A stretch of DNA of 64,000 nucleotides from Allomyces arbusculus (lineage: Eukaryota > Blastocladiomycota > Blastocladiomycetes > Blastocladiales > Blastocladiaceae): positions 62,001 to 126,000 of the forward strand of contig JADHYV010000006.1 in the NCBI GenBank assembly GCA_027604705.1. Reading direction: 5' to 3'. This document shows positions 1 to 11,126 of the stretch, piece by piece. A model generated the notes under the pieces. The model ran no database searches, was not told the origin of the DNA, and saw only the letters and a program-made list of their open reading frames with translations. Position 1 is the first letter of the stretch; each line of letters starts with the position of its first letter. The translations under genes and the position numbers were made by a program.

Positions 1-757
1 AGCTCGAAATGCAAAACTCGCCCATGACCTAGCACCGCCGACGCCCGCGTCAGTTTCCCGTTCGCATCGCACCGCATCAACATCCACGACCGACACAGCG
101 TACCTTCTTGGCCCAATTCCGCTCCGACTCGTTCTTCCGGCGCTTGCGGAACTCCTTGACCGCATACACGCGCTCCTGCTGCGACTCAGCGTGCAACTTG
201 TGCACCAACTTGACCACCGCCGTCGCGCCCTTGCCAATACACCCCTTTTCACAGACGCCGTACTTTTCCACCAGCGTCGACGTACTACTCCCGTGGCCCG
301 CCGCCGCCGCCGCCTCGCCCGCCGACTTGGACCGGCCCAGCGACAGCGTCCGACTCTTCAACAAGTCCTTGAACGACGGCTTCCGCTCCATGACCGGCGG
401 CGGCACTTCGCCGTGGGACGGCGAAATGGCCGGGGTCGGGGACGGCGGCGCGTGCGCGAGTTTCGGCGAGTGCGGCGGGGTCGTTGTCGGGGTCGTGGAC
501 CCTGACCGCGAGGAGCCATGGTGGTGGTGGTGGTGGTGCGAGCGGGAGACGACGGCCGACGCCGAGTCCCGCAGCTTGGCCATGAACGACGGCTTGCGCG
601 TCGGTGGGGCCGGCGGGTGCATATCGGCGGCGGAAGTCGGGGGTGGAGTGCGCGGCGGAGTCGTCGCGCCGGTACTGCTGCTCCGCGAGCTCGAGGACGA
701 CGGCGCAGGCGCGGCGGTGCCGGCGGCGTGCGCGGTCGTGGGCGTCGTGTTGGTCAT
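1..757 (-). CDS. Hal4/Sat4/Npr1-family Ser/Thr protein kinase, N-terminal part (runs off left edge)
   Basis: Two exons are visible: 104..757 from the ATG at 757, and 1..28, separated by a 75-nt intron (29..103, GTACGC..TAG). The first ~180 residues are disordered and rich in Ser, Pro, Thr and Ala, with a run of seven His. The kinase N-lobe follows, with glycine-rich loop GKGATAVVKLV and the ATP-binding lysine in YAVKEFRKRRKNES. Splicing joins ..AKK to VMGEFCISS, the order expected in the fungal Hal4/Hal5/Sat4 group (KK..xEFCISS). Known members of this group control stability and activity of plasma-membrane K+ and nutrient transporters; that role here is inferred. The catalytic loop and C-lobe lie outside the window. 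An upstream in-frame GTG at 913 was not used. Confidence 0.85.
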
Positions 758-2092
758 GGTGATGAGTGGTGGGTTGCGTGCGGATGCGTGCGTGCGTGCG
801 CGGACGGTTGGGCGAGGACGTTGGCTCCCACCGAGGAGAGGCAATCGAGAAGCGAGGAGACGAGAGACTGCGCAGGAGCACGGGGGACAACGGACAGAGG
901 GCGGCAAGCGCAATCAGTCTCGTCGGTTCCGTCTCACACACAGCAAATAGGGCAGTTAGGGCGCGCGGCGGGCGGGCAGCGATTCAGTGCACGGGCATGG
1001 CGGCGAGGACGGGCCGCGGCGGCAGTGGTGGTGGAGGCGAGGTTCGAAGGGCGGGCCGTTGGAGCGAGCGCGCCGGTGGAGTCGTGCAGGTGCGTGCGGG
1101 GGTGGCGACGGCGAGCGGGCGTACAGGCACGTAATGCCGGCCGGAAGAACGACGGCGCGCGCGGCGGGCGGCCCGGCTGCAGGAACCGTCGTCGTCGAGG
1201 AGAGGGAGCGGGAAAGTGGAAAGAGGCCGAAATGAAGTTGGTGGGGCCGGCATGGGTGCGCATGGGCAAAGGAGTGGGCGAGCGGGGAACCAGGTGTCGT
1301 CTTGGGCACGCGCCCGCAGGGACCACCAACACCGCCCACCCCTTTTCGGCTCGGTGTGCGACCCACACGGCCCGTGAAATGAAATATCGTCGCTATCGGC
1401 CCCGGTTGTCGCTCGCTCGCTCGTGCACACACCGCGACTTGCGACTCACCCGCGCCGATGCTGCCCGCTGACGCTGCTCGCCGACGCGCTGCCCGCGCCT
1501 CCTCCGGGCACCGTCTCAAAAGCGTACCTGGTCTCGCGTGCGGATGATGGCTGCGTGTTGATCGCGTGGTTGCTGGGCTTGCTCGCGAGCGTGCGTGCGG
1601 ATGCTGGCGATGTTGCGGGAGCGCGGGCCGTTGCGGCGCGCTGAGGTTGCCTTTTGTTGGGTGGGTGGAGCTGGCCTGGCCGACTTCATGACCGAGCGGC
1701 GAACCAAAGAGAACAGGATGACGCAGCCGTTGCCTGTGCACACACGCTCCGCGCCGTCGCGCCGCGCACGCCCCGGAGGCCGCGGCGACGAACGGCCCCG
1801 AGGTGGACGGACCGCAGGCGCCGCGCGCCGCGCCGGGTTCACGCGCCGAGGGCGAATCCAGAACTGCCGCGAGCGGGCCGCGCCCCGCGCTGTACATGCA
1901 TCAACCTGTCGATCACCGTGCGCACCGGCGGCTAGCAACCACGGACAGGACGCGGCAGCCGCCGTCCATCGCCCAACTCCAGACTCTGACGGGCCAGAGG
2001 AGCAGCCGAGACCGTCACCAAAAGGCTCAAAAACCGCGCCGAGCGCGCACACGCGTCTATCCCATCCGATCCACACATCCAAACCCATCCCC
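758..2092. other. Intergenic stretch without a supported gene
   Basis: This 1.3 kb lies between the 5' end of the Hal4-like kinase and the 3' end of PEX7, both on the minus strand. Open frames occur on both strands, but none resembles a known family or shows convincing splice structure. They look like by-products of high GC. The stretch probably holds the kinase promoter and 5' leader. Confidence 0.5.
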
Positions 2093-3260
2093 TCACGCAA
2101 TCGGCGGCGGCAACTGATGCACCGCAACGAGCCCGTCCCACCCGCACGTCGCCAACCGCCCACGGTGGAACAGCGACCAGTCGCACCCAAGCACAAACTC
2201 GGTATGCACGCCCGACATCCACACGTGCCGCGCGACCCCCGCCATGGCCCCGCCCGCCGTCGGCGCCTGCACGGGCGCGACCGCATCAATCGCCACGTCC
2301 CAGACACTCGCCGTCATGTCGTATGCGACCGACGCCGCGCGACCGGGCACGTGCGGCGACGCCTTGACCCGCCGCGCCGGGAACCGGTGCGATCCGGCGT
2401 GCGCCACGGGCCCGTCGAGCCGGCGCGCGTCCCAGACGGAAACGTCGCGGTCGGCCGAGGCCGTATACAGGATGTAGGGGCGGTACTTGTCCCAGTCGAC
2501 GGAGAGCACGTCGTGCGCGTGCGCGCGGACCGACGCGGTGGGGGCGGTCGGGTGGCGCGTGTCCCAGACGCGCAAAGTGCGATCGCCAGAACCGGACGCG
2601 AGGGTCGTCGCCGCGGATGGGGACCAGGTCGCGGCGTAGACGCACTCGGTGTGGCCCGTGAGCGTCGCGAGCGAGGACGGGTGCGATGGGGACCACTATG
2701 GCACAAGCGATTGTCAAATCCTGGCAAGACATGGCGACAGAACAGCAGGCAGAGCAGCCGTACAATCTTGATGGAGGAGTCCCAGGACGCCGACGCAAAC
2801 GAGTCCTTGGCGACTTGGTTCCAGTGCACAGCAAAGACCTCGCGCGCGTGCTCGTGCCACCCGGAAATCGGGAACTCGGTCAGGGTCGTGTCCCACAGCT
2901 TGATGGAGCCGTCGCCCGAACCCGTTACCAGCTGGAACTCGTTCAACTCGCTCCATGCCAGGTCGTAGAGGCCATCCTGCGTGTCGAAGCTGCAGGCCGT
3001 CAGCCCTGCGCGCGCCAATCCATTCCCAACTCGCGCGGTGCGTACTGCGTTTGCGGCGCCAGCGCGCCCGGCTGCGGCGGCATGTCGAGGATCCACAGGC
3101 GGCCATTGCCGACAATGCCGAAATTGGCGGCCGAGGCCACGGCGAGTCGGTTCTCGAAAAACGGCGAAAACTCGACGGCATAGCCCTGGTACTGCGGCGT
3201 GCGGAACGAGTAGAGCGGCGGCGGCGCGTTGGCCGCGGGCGGGCCGGGCGGCGGGTTCAT
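2093..3260 (-). CDS. PEX7: Peroxin-7, peroxisomal PTS2 receptor (WD40)
   Basis: Three exons (3046..3260, 2764..2989, 2093..2695) give 347 residues, a normal Pex7 length. Introns are 56 nt (2990..3045, branch-like GCTGAC) and 68 nt (2696..2763). The N-terminus carries the Pex7-typical GYAVEFSPFFENRLAVA. The WD repeats include HFDTQDGLYDLAWSE, SASWDSSIKIW, LTGHTECVYAATW and TASADRDVSVWDARR. Pex7 binds PTS2-bearing matrix enzymes in the cytosol and delivers them to the peroxisome. Joining at CA|C restores HFDTQDG exactly in frame, which supports the first intron. The start was placed at the ATG at 3260 (MNPPPGPPAA); an in-frame ATG at 3404 would add 48 low-complexity residues. Confidence 0.93.
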
Positions 3261-4015
3261 GGTGTTGCTGGCAGTGCTGACGGTGCTGGCGGTGCTGGCG
3301 GTGTTGGTGTCGTGCTCGCCGTCGTGCTGCTGCCGGCGCCGTTGGTGGCTCGCGATGATCGTGTTGGTCGACGTGGTGGTGGTGGTGCAGCCGGCCGGTG
3401 GCATCACGACGCGTGAACAGGGTCGGGCCGACAGCACTCGGACGCCTGCTGACCGCGACAGCCTGCGGGCCCACGCGTGCCACAGGGCAGGCGGGAGACG
3501 CTTCCCGCGCACCGCGCTCCACGGCCAAGTCCCATCGTTGCCCGCTCAGCGTCGGTTCCCTCCTCCATCAACCACGTCCCCCGTCGTCGCCCACCCGTCG
3601 TGCGCGGTCGCCCCGTCTCCCAAGTCCGCACCGCCCGTGCCCGCGCGTGCTTTTGGCGGGCGTGCCGTGCGCCCGTTGCGCGTCCAAGTACTGCGCGTGC
3701 CGCGCTCAGCTGGCTCGACTTCCTCAACCAGGTCGACGGCAACCACCGCAGGGCCCGCACGCGCGCGTCCGTCGAGGCGTTCGTGTCCTGCACCGCCGCC
3801 GCGCCGCCCATCTCTGCGCGTGAAGCGCCCCTGCTTTGCGGTGCAGCGGCGTTTCGGATTCGATTTCGTTCGCCTTTCGCGGTTCGGTGCCCGCAAGGGC
3901 GGTCATCAGAGCAGTCCCGTGCGCGTGTGCACGCTGGTGCTCGCGCGCGTGTCCGCGGCCCAACCGCCTTGGAACAGCCCACCGTCCACGTTTTGCGCGC
4001 GAATTCCCTATCATC
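3261..4015. promoter_or_regulatory. Divergent intergenic region between PEX7 and a kinase gene
   Basis: These 755 bp separate two divergently transcribed genes and must hold both promoters. No TATA box or other recognisable element stood out. Open frames here are not supported as genes. Confidence 0.4.
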
Positions 4016-7000
4016 ATGACGCCCCCACCACCACCGCCGCCGCCGCCGCCCCCGCCGCCGCTGCCGGGCACGCCGCCGCCCGCAAGTGCGCCGCCGCTGG
4101 CCTCGGTCCTCGAGCGCTGGTGCCGCCCGCTCGTCACGTCGTGCCTCCCGCTCCCGCTTGCTGGAAACGCATCACGACCACGGTCCCCCGACTGCGACGA
4201 GTACGTGCCGCCGCTGCCGCACCAGCTGGCGCCGTCGACCGCGACGGATCGATCGACGAGCGACGACCTGCAAGACGACGACGACGGCAGTGCCTCGGAT
4301 CGAGCAGGTGCTACTGCTGACGCTCGGGCCGGTGCCGACGCTCAACCCGACGCGGCTCCAGACCAAGCCGATTGCTCCTCCTCGCCCGCGCCGCCAGCGA
4401 TGCTGCAGCTCGCGACGCGGCCTGCTCCGCCAACGACCGACACCCCCGCTTCAATGACCCCGTCAACCATGTCCTCCTCCTCTCCATCGCAGCCGCCTGC
4501 ACCGCGACGACGCATGTTCGTCGACCTCGACCCGGCGCCCGCCACGATCCCCGCGGGGTACTTTGCCGGCATCGACGCGCCGGCGTCCCCCTCGCTGCCC
4601 GACTCGGCCGTGACCATGCACTCTCCGCACGCCCACGGTCGCGCGCGGTCCGGGTCGACGCACGTGCCCGAGCCCTTACGATTCGGCTCCCTCGCGGTCG
4701 CTGGCGAGGACATGGCAGCCAAACCCGTCCGCCGCGACCGCAACGGATTCGCTGAGGGCTCCGTCTTCTTTGATCCCAGCAACGTCGAGCCCGACCTGGC
4801 GAAACGGGGCACGTCCACCGTCGCGACGCCAGTCGACGACGGGCCGCGGTACATGTATACCGATTCGTTCACGGCGCCGATTCCGCGCGGCGACTCGGCC
4901 GCCAGTAGTGGCGATGGCGGTGGGGGTAAGAAAAAGAACGTGTTTTTCGGCGACGAGCCGCCGCCCGACCGCAACGCCCTGTTTGATTTACCGGCGTCGG
5001 TCTGGTCGGTGCTGCCCGCGGCCGACACGCCGCCCGCGCCAGCGCCACCGCAGGCGCCGACCAAGCCGCCGACGAAGCAGGCCAGGGGGATGATTGTCGG
5101 CCGCGATCCGCCAGCAACGGAAACGGTGGAGGCGAGGGGGCCCGCGCACCGGAATTCCGTGTTTTATGAGGACTTCACGGTGTATCCGGCGCCGGTACCG
5201 GACGGTACGGTCTCCTGGACGTGTTGCGATCGGTGCGATGCGGCGGCTGACCCGTTTCGGCAAATCGGTAGACGCGCCCAAACCCAAGCCCAAGCGCGCG
5301 TCCATCTTTGACGCCCCGCCGTCACCCGTCCTCCCTGCGACCCCCATCTCCACTGCGCCCGCGACCACCGACGTGCCTGCGCTGACCATCGACACGGCGT
5401 CGACCACCTCGTCGGCCGCGCCCTACAAGTCGAAACACCTGATTCCCAGCCCGACGACCATCATCGACGACGACGAATCCTCGGCCTCCTTACCCTCCCC
5501 ACGGCGCGCGCGATCGCCCGCGCTGTCCTCGACCGCCTCCTCCCCGATCCTGATCCCGGTGTTCCGCACGGACCCGCCCGACGCGCCATGGACCGACGAC
5601 GGCCGGCACCGCCCACTGGCCCCGCCCATGTTGGCGCGATCCGCACGGTCCGCAGTCGACCTCGCACAACAGGCCGAGACCCCGCCAGACAACCCGGACG
5701 ATTTACGTGCAGGATACGACCCGGCCACATTGGCCGTACAGTACGTGCCGCTCCGCAAAAACCTGTTGGGCACGGGATTGCACGCACACGTCTACCGCGG
5801 CACCGTGCGCGCGTGCGCCGGCGCGCCTGCGCGCGCGTGTGCCGTCAAAGTCCTGCACGAATTGCCCGAGTCGCAGCTCGGTGGGTTGCGGGAGGCGTGG
5901 TTGCTCGCGCAGTGCCGGCACGCGTACGTGTTGCAGATCGTGGATGTGATCGATGTGGCCAACCACGTGGACGAGCCGGCGGTCGTGCCGGCCGAGGATG
6001 GCGGGCGGTGGGTCCGGCTGAGTTTGGAGAACTTGGGGTTCCCGCCGCCAACGGACCTGCTCGAGTCGAGTTACGTCTACGAACCGCCGGTCAAGGAGGC
6101 GCTGCTGGCGGGGAAAGACGTGCATGGCGTCGCGAGCAAGAGTTCGTCCCGTGTCCCGTCGCGCGCAGCGTCCCCCGTCCTGTCGCGCCCGGCCTCGCCC
6201 GTCGCGGTTTCGGCGGTACCGCCGAATGTCGTCCCGTACCGCCCGCCGAAACCGCCCGAGTACGCGCTTGTATTGGAACTGTGTCCGGGCATGTCGATGT
6301 GGCAGTTTGTGGCCAAAAACAAGACGAGTATTGGGCGGCGGCTGTGGATGCGGTGGGCACGGCAGCTCGCGCAAGCGGTCGCGCACTTGCACGCGCGACG
6401 GATCGTGCACCACGATATCAAGCCGCATAATATCTTGCTCGACGAGTACCGCGGGATCAAGTTGTCGGACTTGGGGTCGGCCGAGATCGTGCCAGAGGAA
6501 GGGTTCTTTGTGGATGGTCTGGGCAAGGGGACACTGGCGTATTTGCCACCAGGTACGTTTCTTTTGCTTTTCGGTGCTGATGCGCGACGGAGTCACTGAC
6601 CGACTCGAATCGTACAGAGCTCACGAAACCGCAGCCCTACAACGCCGCCGTCGACATGTACGCGCTCGGTGCGACCTTGTACGTGTGCGGCATTCTCGGT
6701 CGGGACCCCTTCGCCGGCTGTTCCACGCCGGTCCACATGATCATGGCCATTGAGCGCGGGTTCCTCGCGTGGGCCGCTAACCTGCCCGCACAGCACTCGC
6801 GCGTCGCCGATGCCGCGGGCGAAGTCGATACGCGTGCCGTCAACTTGGACACGCGTATCAAGCGCCGCGGTGTGCCCATTCCGGGGTCCGACCCGAGGGA
6901 TCCGCGGTACGTGCGGTTCCTGAATGGGGATCTCGTGGATGAGGGCATTTGGAAGGTGTTGGTGCAGTGCCTCGATAAGGATCCGGAGAAGCGGCCGACC

Positions 7001-7063
7001 GCGACCGAGTTGGTCAGGGAGTTGTGCGCGCTCGATGGGCTGGATGTCGAGGTCGAGCTGTGA
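4016..7063 (+). CDS. Large Ser/Thr protein kinase with atypical HHD and DLG motifs
   Basis: Exons 4016..5204, 5272..6552 and 6618..7063 give 971 residues. The introns (67 and 65 nt) begin GTACGG and GTACGT. The first ~550 residues are disordered, beginning with a polyproline run. The kinase domain spans roughly residues 553-965: loop GTGLHAHVYRG, lysine in CAVKVLHE (~587), catalytic loop HHDIKPHNILL (~775), metal-binding SDLGSAE in place of DFG, and activation-segment end TLAYLPPELTKP. An insertion of about 100 Ser/Pro/Ala-rich residues lies between the lysine and the catalytic loop. The aspartates and lysine needed for catalysis are present, so activity is likely despite the HRD-to-HHD change. 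I cannot assign it to a named subfamily. Confidence 0.85.
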
Positions 7064-7336
7064 GGGAGGCGTGGAGTTGTGTATAGCCGTAGTCATGAGT
7101 TGGGATGGGTTGGGATGCGCAAATTTAGGCTGTGAATACCTGATTTTGGTGGCGATGGCGTCGACGACCGTGTCGGTCCGGACAGGCAGACGATCAGCGC
7201 GGTGATAAAAGTCGGGACGCGAGCGGATTTGGTCCACTCTCCCGATGTTTGGTTCGCGCACGGTGCGTGCTCTATGTCCATCATCTCATCTTCATTCGTA
7301 GCGCGACCTGATCTGTGGCCCCGCTCACAATAGACT

Positions 7337-7600
7337 ATGGACCCGCTCCCGCCGCGCGCCGCGTGGTGGTTCCGCACCCTTTTCAGGTGGTGGCAACTGC
7401 TCCTGGTCGTCGACTTCATTCTCGCGCTTCTCCACCTCACCTCGTCCCTCCCCGGTATCCGCACCGTGCCAATGCTCGTCGTCATCCACGCCATGTCGTT
7501 GCTCATTACCATGTCGAGCTATCTCGCGCGTTTCTGCGGGTGCTGTCTGTGCATCACCGGCCGGCGTCGGCACAAGTCGTGCAAAACCCGAGTACATTGA
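7337..7600 (+). CDS. Small hydrophobic ORF, possible two-span membrane protein
   Basis: This is an 87-residue single-exon frame starting with [11 protein letters not shown]. It has two hydrophobic stretches ([17 protein letters not shown], and [16 protein letters not shown] followed by a Cys-rich FCGCCLC) and a basic C-terminus. It ends 8 bp before the Y14 stop codon, in convergent orientation. No homologous family was recognised. The hydrophobic pattern is more regular than chance frames nearby, but it could be a non-coding frame in the Y14 3' region. Confidence 0.35.
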   Translation: MDPLPPRAAWWFRTLFRWWQLLLVVDFILALLHLTSSLPGIRTVPMLVVIHAMSLLITMSSYLARFCGCCLCITGRRRHKSCKTRVH

Positions 7601-7608
7601 ACCCTGTG

Positions 7609-8369
7609 CTACTCTGGTGCGATCCGAGCGGCCCCCTTGGTCGGCCCCTTGGCAAAAACGAAGTCGGCAGAGACGACTTGGCCCAGCAGGTCGTGGCCGT
7701 CGAGTGCGCGCACAGCGTCGAGCGCTTCGTCGAATTTGGCGTATTCGGCGAGGACATAGCCCTTGGCAAACCCTATGGTGGCGAGGAATTAGCGAACGGC
7801 GAGGATGCGTGAGGTGGGACGATGTGCGCGCACCAGTTCGCCGGTCGAGGTTCAGGTGCAGATTGCGCACGACGCCGTATTCGGACAGGTAGTCATGCAG
7901 GTCCTCTTCAGCAGCTTCTTCGTGCACGTTGGTCACGCAAATGATGTAGCCCTCGACGGCTACGATGCGAGTGGGTCCAGGTCAGCCGCGATGTGAGGAA
8001 CAGGATTGACCAATTGGGGCGAGGGGTACATTTTTGCACACGGCCCGTGTTCACGGCGCCGGCTTGCGTGTAGGTTTCATAATCCATGTCCTCGTCGCGG
8101 TCTACATGACGTGCGACGCGCAATCAGCGGCCGCCGCGGATTTGACAGAGACGAATCGATTTCGGACCATAGCGCGAACTCGGCGCGTCGAGCCCACGGC
8201 CACGGCGAATCCCGCCCGACGACCGGTGCTTGGACCTTGATGTTGATGAAGACGCAGACGGCTCTATTGGAAAGCGTTGGTGATCATTTGGTCGGGAGTT
8301 GGTGGTCGCCGTGTTGTTGGAGGACTGACCATCCACGTCCATGCGGTCGGCATCGTTGCGGCGGCTCAT
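7609..8369 (-). CDS. RBM8A: RNA-binding protein Y14 (RBM8A), exon-junction-complex core
   Basis: Four exons (8168..8369, 8042..8101, 7834..7959, 7609..7772) give 183 residues, close to animal Y14 (~174). The RRM is unmistakable: [38 protein letters not shown], then after a 61-nt intron [10 protein letters not shown] and [13 protein letters not shown]. The N-terminus has the GRG-type basic stretch (IRRGRGLD) and an acidic [10 protein letters not shown]14 pairs with Magoh and marks spliced mRNAs just upstream of exon junctions. A core EJC protein fits the intron-rich genes of this window. The first two splice junctions were chosen by phase and use weaker donors (GTCCGA, GTGTGC). The other joins are firm. 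Confidence 0.92.
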
Positions 8370-8758
8370 GGTGTTGGGTGCCGGGGGCGAGCAGAGTGCA
8401 ACAAGTCGCGGCGCGCGGACCAAGGCAAAATCGGCGTCGAGGACGAGTGCAGCGATTGCTGATCGCTGGTTGACAAGGCACGGACGTGGAGACGGGTGCG
8501 AGAGCTCCACGTGCTCGTGGCCAGGATCTGGCGACGCGACTGGAGCGCGCAAGAGCCGACCACTCTCTCGCGATTCGCAACCACCACGACAGCCACACGC
8601 AACCCGACCGTGCACGGCCATAGGCGCGCCGCAACCTGCCGCACTCGCCTGTTCCGCGCCCACCGACGCGATCCGACCGCTTTCCCGCACCGAACCCGGC
8701 CCATTGTTAATCCAGCCCGCCTCGACCACCAACCATCCGACCAACCCAACCACGCGCC
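8370..8758. promoter_or_regulatory. Divergent promoter region of Y14 and MIM1
   Basis: These 389 bp lie between the start codons of the minus-strand Y14 gene and the plus-strand Mim1-like gene. No TATA box was seen, and the stretch is GC-rich. Confidence 0.45.
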
Positions 8759-9097
8759 ATGGCCGCACCACGACCCTCCACCACCCCCTCCGCTGCATCC
8801 GCATCTGTGCCCGAGCCGCCGACCCCCGGTACCGTCTCGCTCGCCGGCAAGCTGCCCCCGTGGCTCGTGACGACGCTCTCGCACCTCTCGACGTGGCTGT
8901 TCTGGCCCTTCATTGGTGGCGTCATGTACGGCGTCGGCGAGATCACGGCGCGCGAAATTATTGCGCGCAAGTGGAAGGTCGGCACAGCACCGTCGACGGT
9001 CGTGCCCGAGCCCAAGAAGACGCAGACGCAAGTGCAGACGCAGGTGCCGAGGCCGAGTCCGATGGCCGACGTGAGCGTCGTGGCCATGCGCAAGTAG
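8759..9097 (+). CDS. MIM1: Mim1-like mitochondrial outer-membrane import protein
   Basis: A single exon encodes 112 residues, almost the length of yeast Mim1 (113). Residues ~30-65 hold one membrane span with the family pattern PFxxGxMxGxGE: here LFWPFIGGVMYGVGEITARE, followed by basic IIARKWKVG. Yeast Mim1 has LLLPFLNGMMLGFGELFAHE at the same place. Mim1, with Mim2, inserts single- and multi-span alpha-helical proteins into the mitochondrial outer membrane and helps assemble TOM. Flanks are low-complexity, Pro/Ser-rich at the N-terminus and QTQVQTQV at the C-terminus. The assignment rests on the membrane-span signature, since little else is conserved in this family. Confidence 0.75.
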   Translation: MAAPRPSTTPSAASASVPEPPTPGTVSLAGKLPPWLVTTLSHLSTWLFWPFIGGVMYGVGEITAREIIARKWKVGTAPSTVVPEPKKTQTQVQTQVPRPSPMADVSVVAMRK

Positions 9098-11050
9098 GTT
9101 AGATCGGCGCGTACGCGCGGCGAAGATGAGTGGAAGGGAAGAAATCTACATTGGTATGATGATGTTTTTGGGATTTCGGAAAGAGCGAGAGAGAAGTGGA
9201 GGGCATCTTTAGGCAGGGACAGTCACGTGAATGTGACGCACCCACTCAATGCATGATCTGCCGCTTGAGCTCAAGGTTTGAATCCCCGTCGTTGCACTGA
9301 TTTCTCAGGACATTTGAAGGGAGCAACACGTAGAGGTTGGTTGACCCTTTTTGGTCACAACTTTGCGTTTTATGCCGAATTTGTGTATTTTCTCCTCAGA
9401 GCGTCTTGGCGGGGAGAACTGGAGGGATCTGAACCAGACAAATAGTTGAAGCAAGGAAAGCCCATAAAGGCATGAGCTGAGCGCAGCAGAACTGCGGAAT
9501 TGTGACGTTGCGCGCGTTTAATCGGAATTCTGATTGCAAGAAGTGCTGCACTTGTGCTTATGGTTGCAACTTGCGCCTCAGGGTGACTACTGGTTGGTGT
9601 CACCAGAGGAGATATCCCCACTTGCAGCATCCACGACGTCACTCGTGGAACTAGGCGACTGTGCCTAACCCAAAATCGACATCAACAAATCAAGGGACAG
9701 TGGTGTTGAGTCAAGGTTTATTAGCAAACTCCTTATGCCACAGTGCAACACGATTGCTGCTAGGAGACACAACTATGCGACACAAGCCTTGCATCGGGCC
9801 ACTTAGAGGACCGCGGTGGTGGCTCGCTCAAAGTGGTCTGTCCAGCCATTCGCTCACCGGAAATTCGATTTTAACTCCTCAGAAACGCACAATCCGAGAT
9901 TCAGGGAAACGCTTGCTTGATCCCAAGGGACGGTGGTGTAGTGGTATCATACTCGCTTTGGGTGCGAGAGGTCCGGGGTTCAATCCCCCGTCGTCCCCGT
10001 AAGTCACATGTACTTTTTTACAGTTTCCGAACGAGACGGCGACTCATTTTTTGAATTGGAATTTCCGCTGGCTTGCTCCCTACCAGCGTCTTTGCCGCTG
10101 AGCTATTTCTTCACCTTCGTTTCACTAGGAAGGCAGAAGAAGTGTGAAGATTCACATCTTGGTGTCTTCACTCTCTCCTCAGTTGCCTGTCACTTTTACC
10201 CAGGTCGCAACTGTTGGTACACCACACCTGCTGCTGCTCCAACAACGTCTGAATGAACCACGCTTACCACTCATGGCTTTGGGGGGCGAGAGGTCATGGT
10301 GCACATCCTTGACCTGAAAGCCAACATAACCTGTGCAAGTTCAACACAATCGGTTTCAGTGCATGGAAACCTGAGCGGAAACATGAGCGAAACCCGGCGA
10401 AACCCGGCGAAACCAGGCTCACCACCTTGGCACCGGCGTGGCAATTTCTTGTCCGATTTTATGCCCAAACGTGACCGGTTTTTGGTGTCGTGCAGCCAAA
10501 CCCACAACCTGCGTATTTCATGCTCCGAGCGCTTCACTTCGTGACACCCCCAATGTGACCTCTAATTTGCTTCACTCCGGCTATAGTGCACTTGGCTTCT
10601 TGTCCTTTTCGGGCGACAACGGCCTAGCGTTATTCCTCCCGGCGGGGATCCCGGTTGTTTTTTAGAGCTCACCCGGCTTTTCCACGACGCTTTCGGGTGT
10701 CGTTGATTCCGTGCCGGTTGGGTGTCAAATAGCAACGACATCTTGGCAAGGCCAACGACAATTGCTCGCTTATGGCCTGCTCTGCGGCCATGTGTTCCTG
10801 ATGAACAAGTATGGATGTCATTAGTTACTCCGACTCGCAATGAGGAGAAACCTATACCTGCCTTCCTTCTGAAGACACATGTGCGTGATTCGAAATGCAT
10901 TTTTTGCTGGCTTTATTCCACAATTTCGGGTCGCTGCTGCACGTTCGCAGACCAATGCTCCGTGTCCCCTCAACTTTTGAGCGAAGATTGAGGTGTGTAG
11001 ACCGATCCTCTCAACAAGTCAACCCTCGAGCGAATGCTTTTTTGCTGGCT
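9098..11050. other. Gene-poor, lower-GC region with a tRNA and an exon-like duplicate
   Basis: About 2 kb with visibly lower GC than its flanks. Short open frames exist, none convincing. It contains tRNA-Pro at 9927, a small GC-rich tandem run around 10394 (three copies of cggcgaaacc), and at about 10891-10985 a diverged copy of the last exon of the next gene. A T-arm-like string at 9275..9287 has no matching tRNA body. Confidence 0.5.
9927..9997 (+). tRNA. tRNA-Pro (anticodon TGG)
   Basis: 71 nt with a complete cloverleaf and no intron. The acceptor GGGACGG pairs with TCGTCCC (one G-U), the anticodon stem CTCGC/GCGAG holds loop TTTGGGT with anticodon TGG at 9959-9961, and the T arm is CGGGG-TTCAATC-CCCCG. 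The anticodon arm and following GAGGTCC match eukaryotic tRNA-Pro(TGG) closely. CCA is not encoded, as expected for a nuclear tRNA gene. Confidence 0.96.
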
Positions 11051-11126
11051 TCATTCCACGAGTTTCGGTCGCTGCCGCAAGGTTTTCACGACAATCCACA
11101 AGATCCCGAGTCCCAACCTGTAAGTG
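10891..11126. repeat. Two imperfect ~95-bp copies spaced 140 bp, one containing a terminal exon
   Basis: The plus-strand strings at 10891 (cgaaatgcattttttgctgg) and 11031 (cgaatgcttttttgctggct) start two units that stay alignable through the neighbouring ~95 bp. The second unit holds the last exon (11051..11117) of the cysteine-rich membrane protein. Read on the minus strand, the first unit ends VQQRPEIVE-stop where the real exon ends LRQRPKLVE-stop. Confidence 0.7.

Noticed and set aside
956-1897. Long minus-strand frame between the first two genes
   Set aside because: Arg/Ala/Pro-rich translation with no domain, typical of antisense frames in GC-rich DNA.
9275-9287. T-arm-like ggtttgaatcccc as a second tRNA
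   Set aside because: The flanks do not pair and no acceptor or anticodon stem is present.
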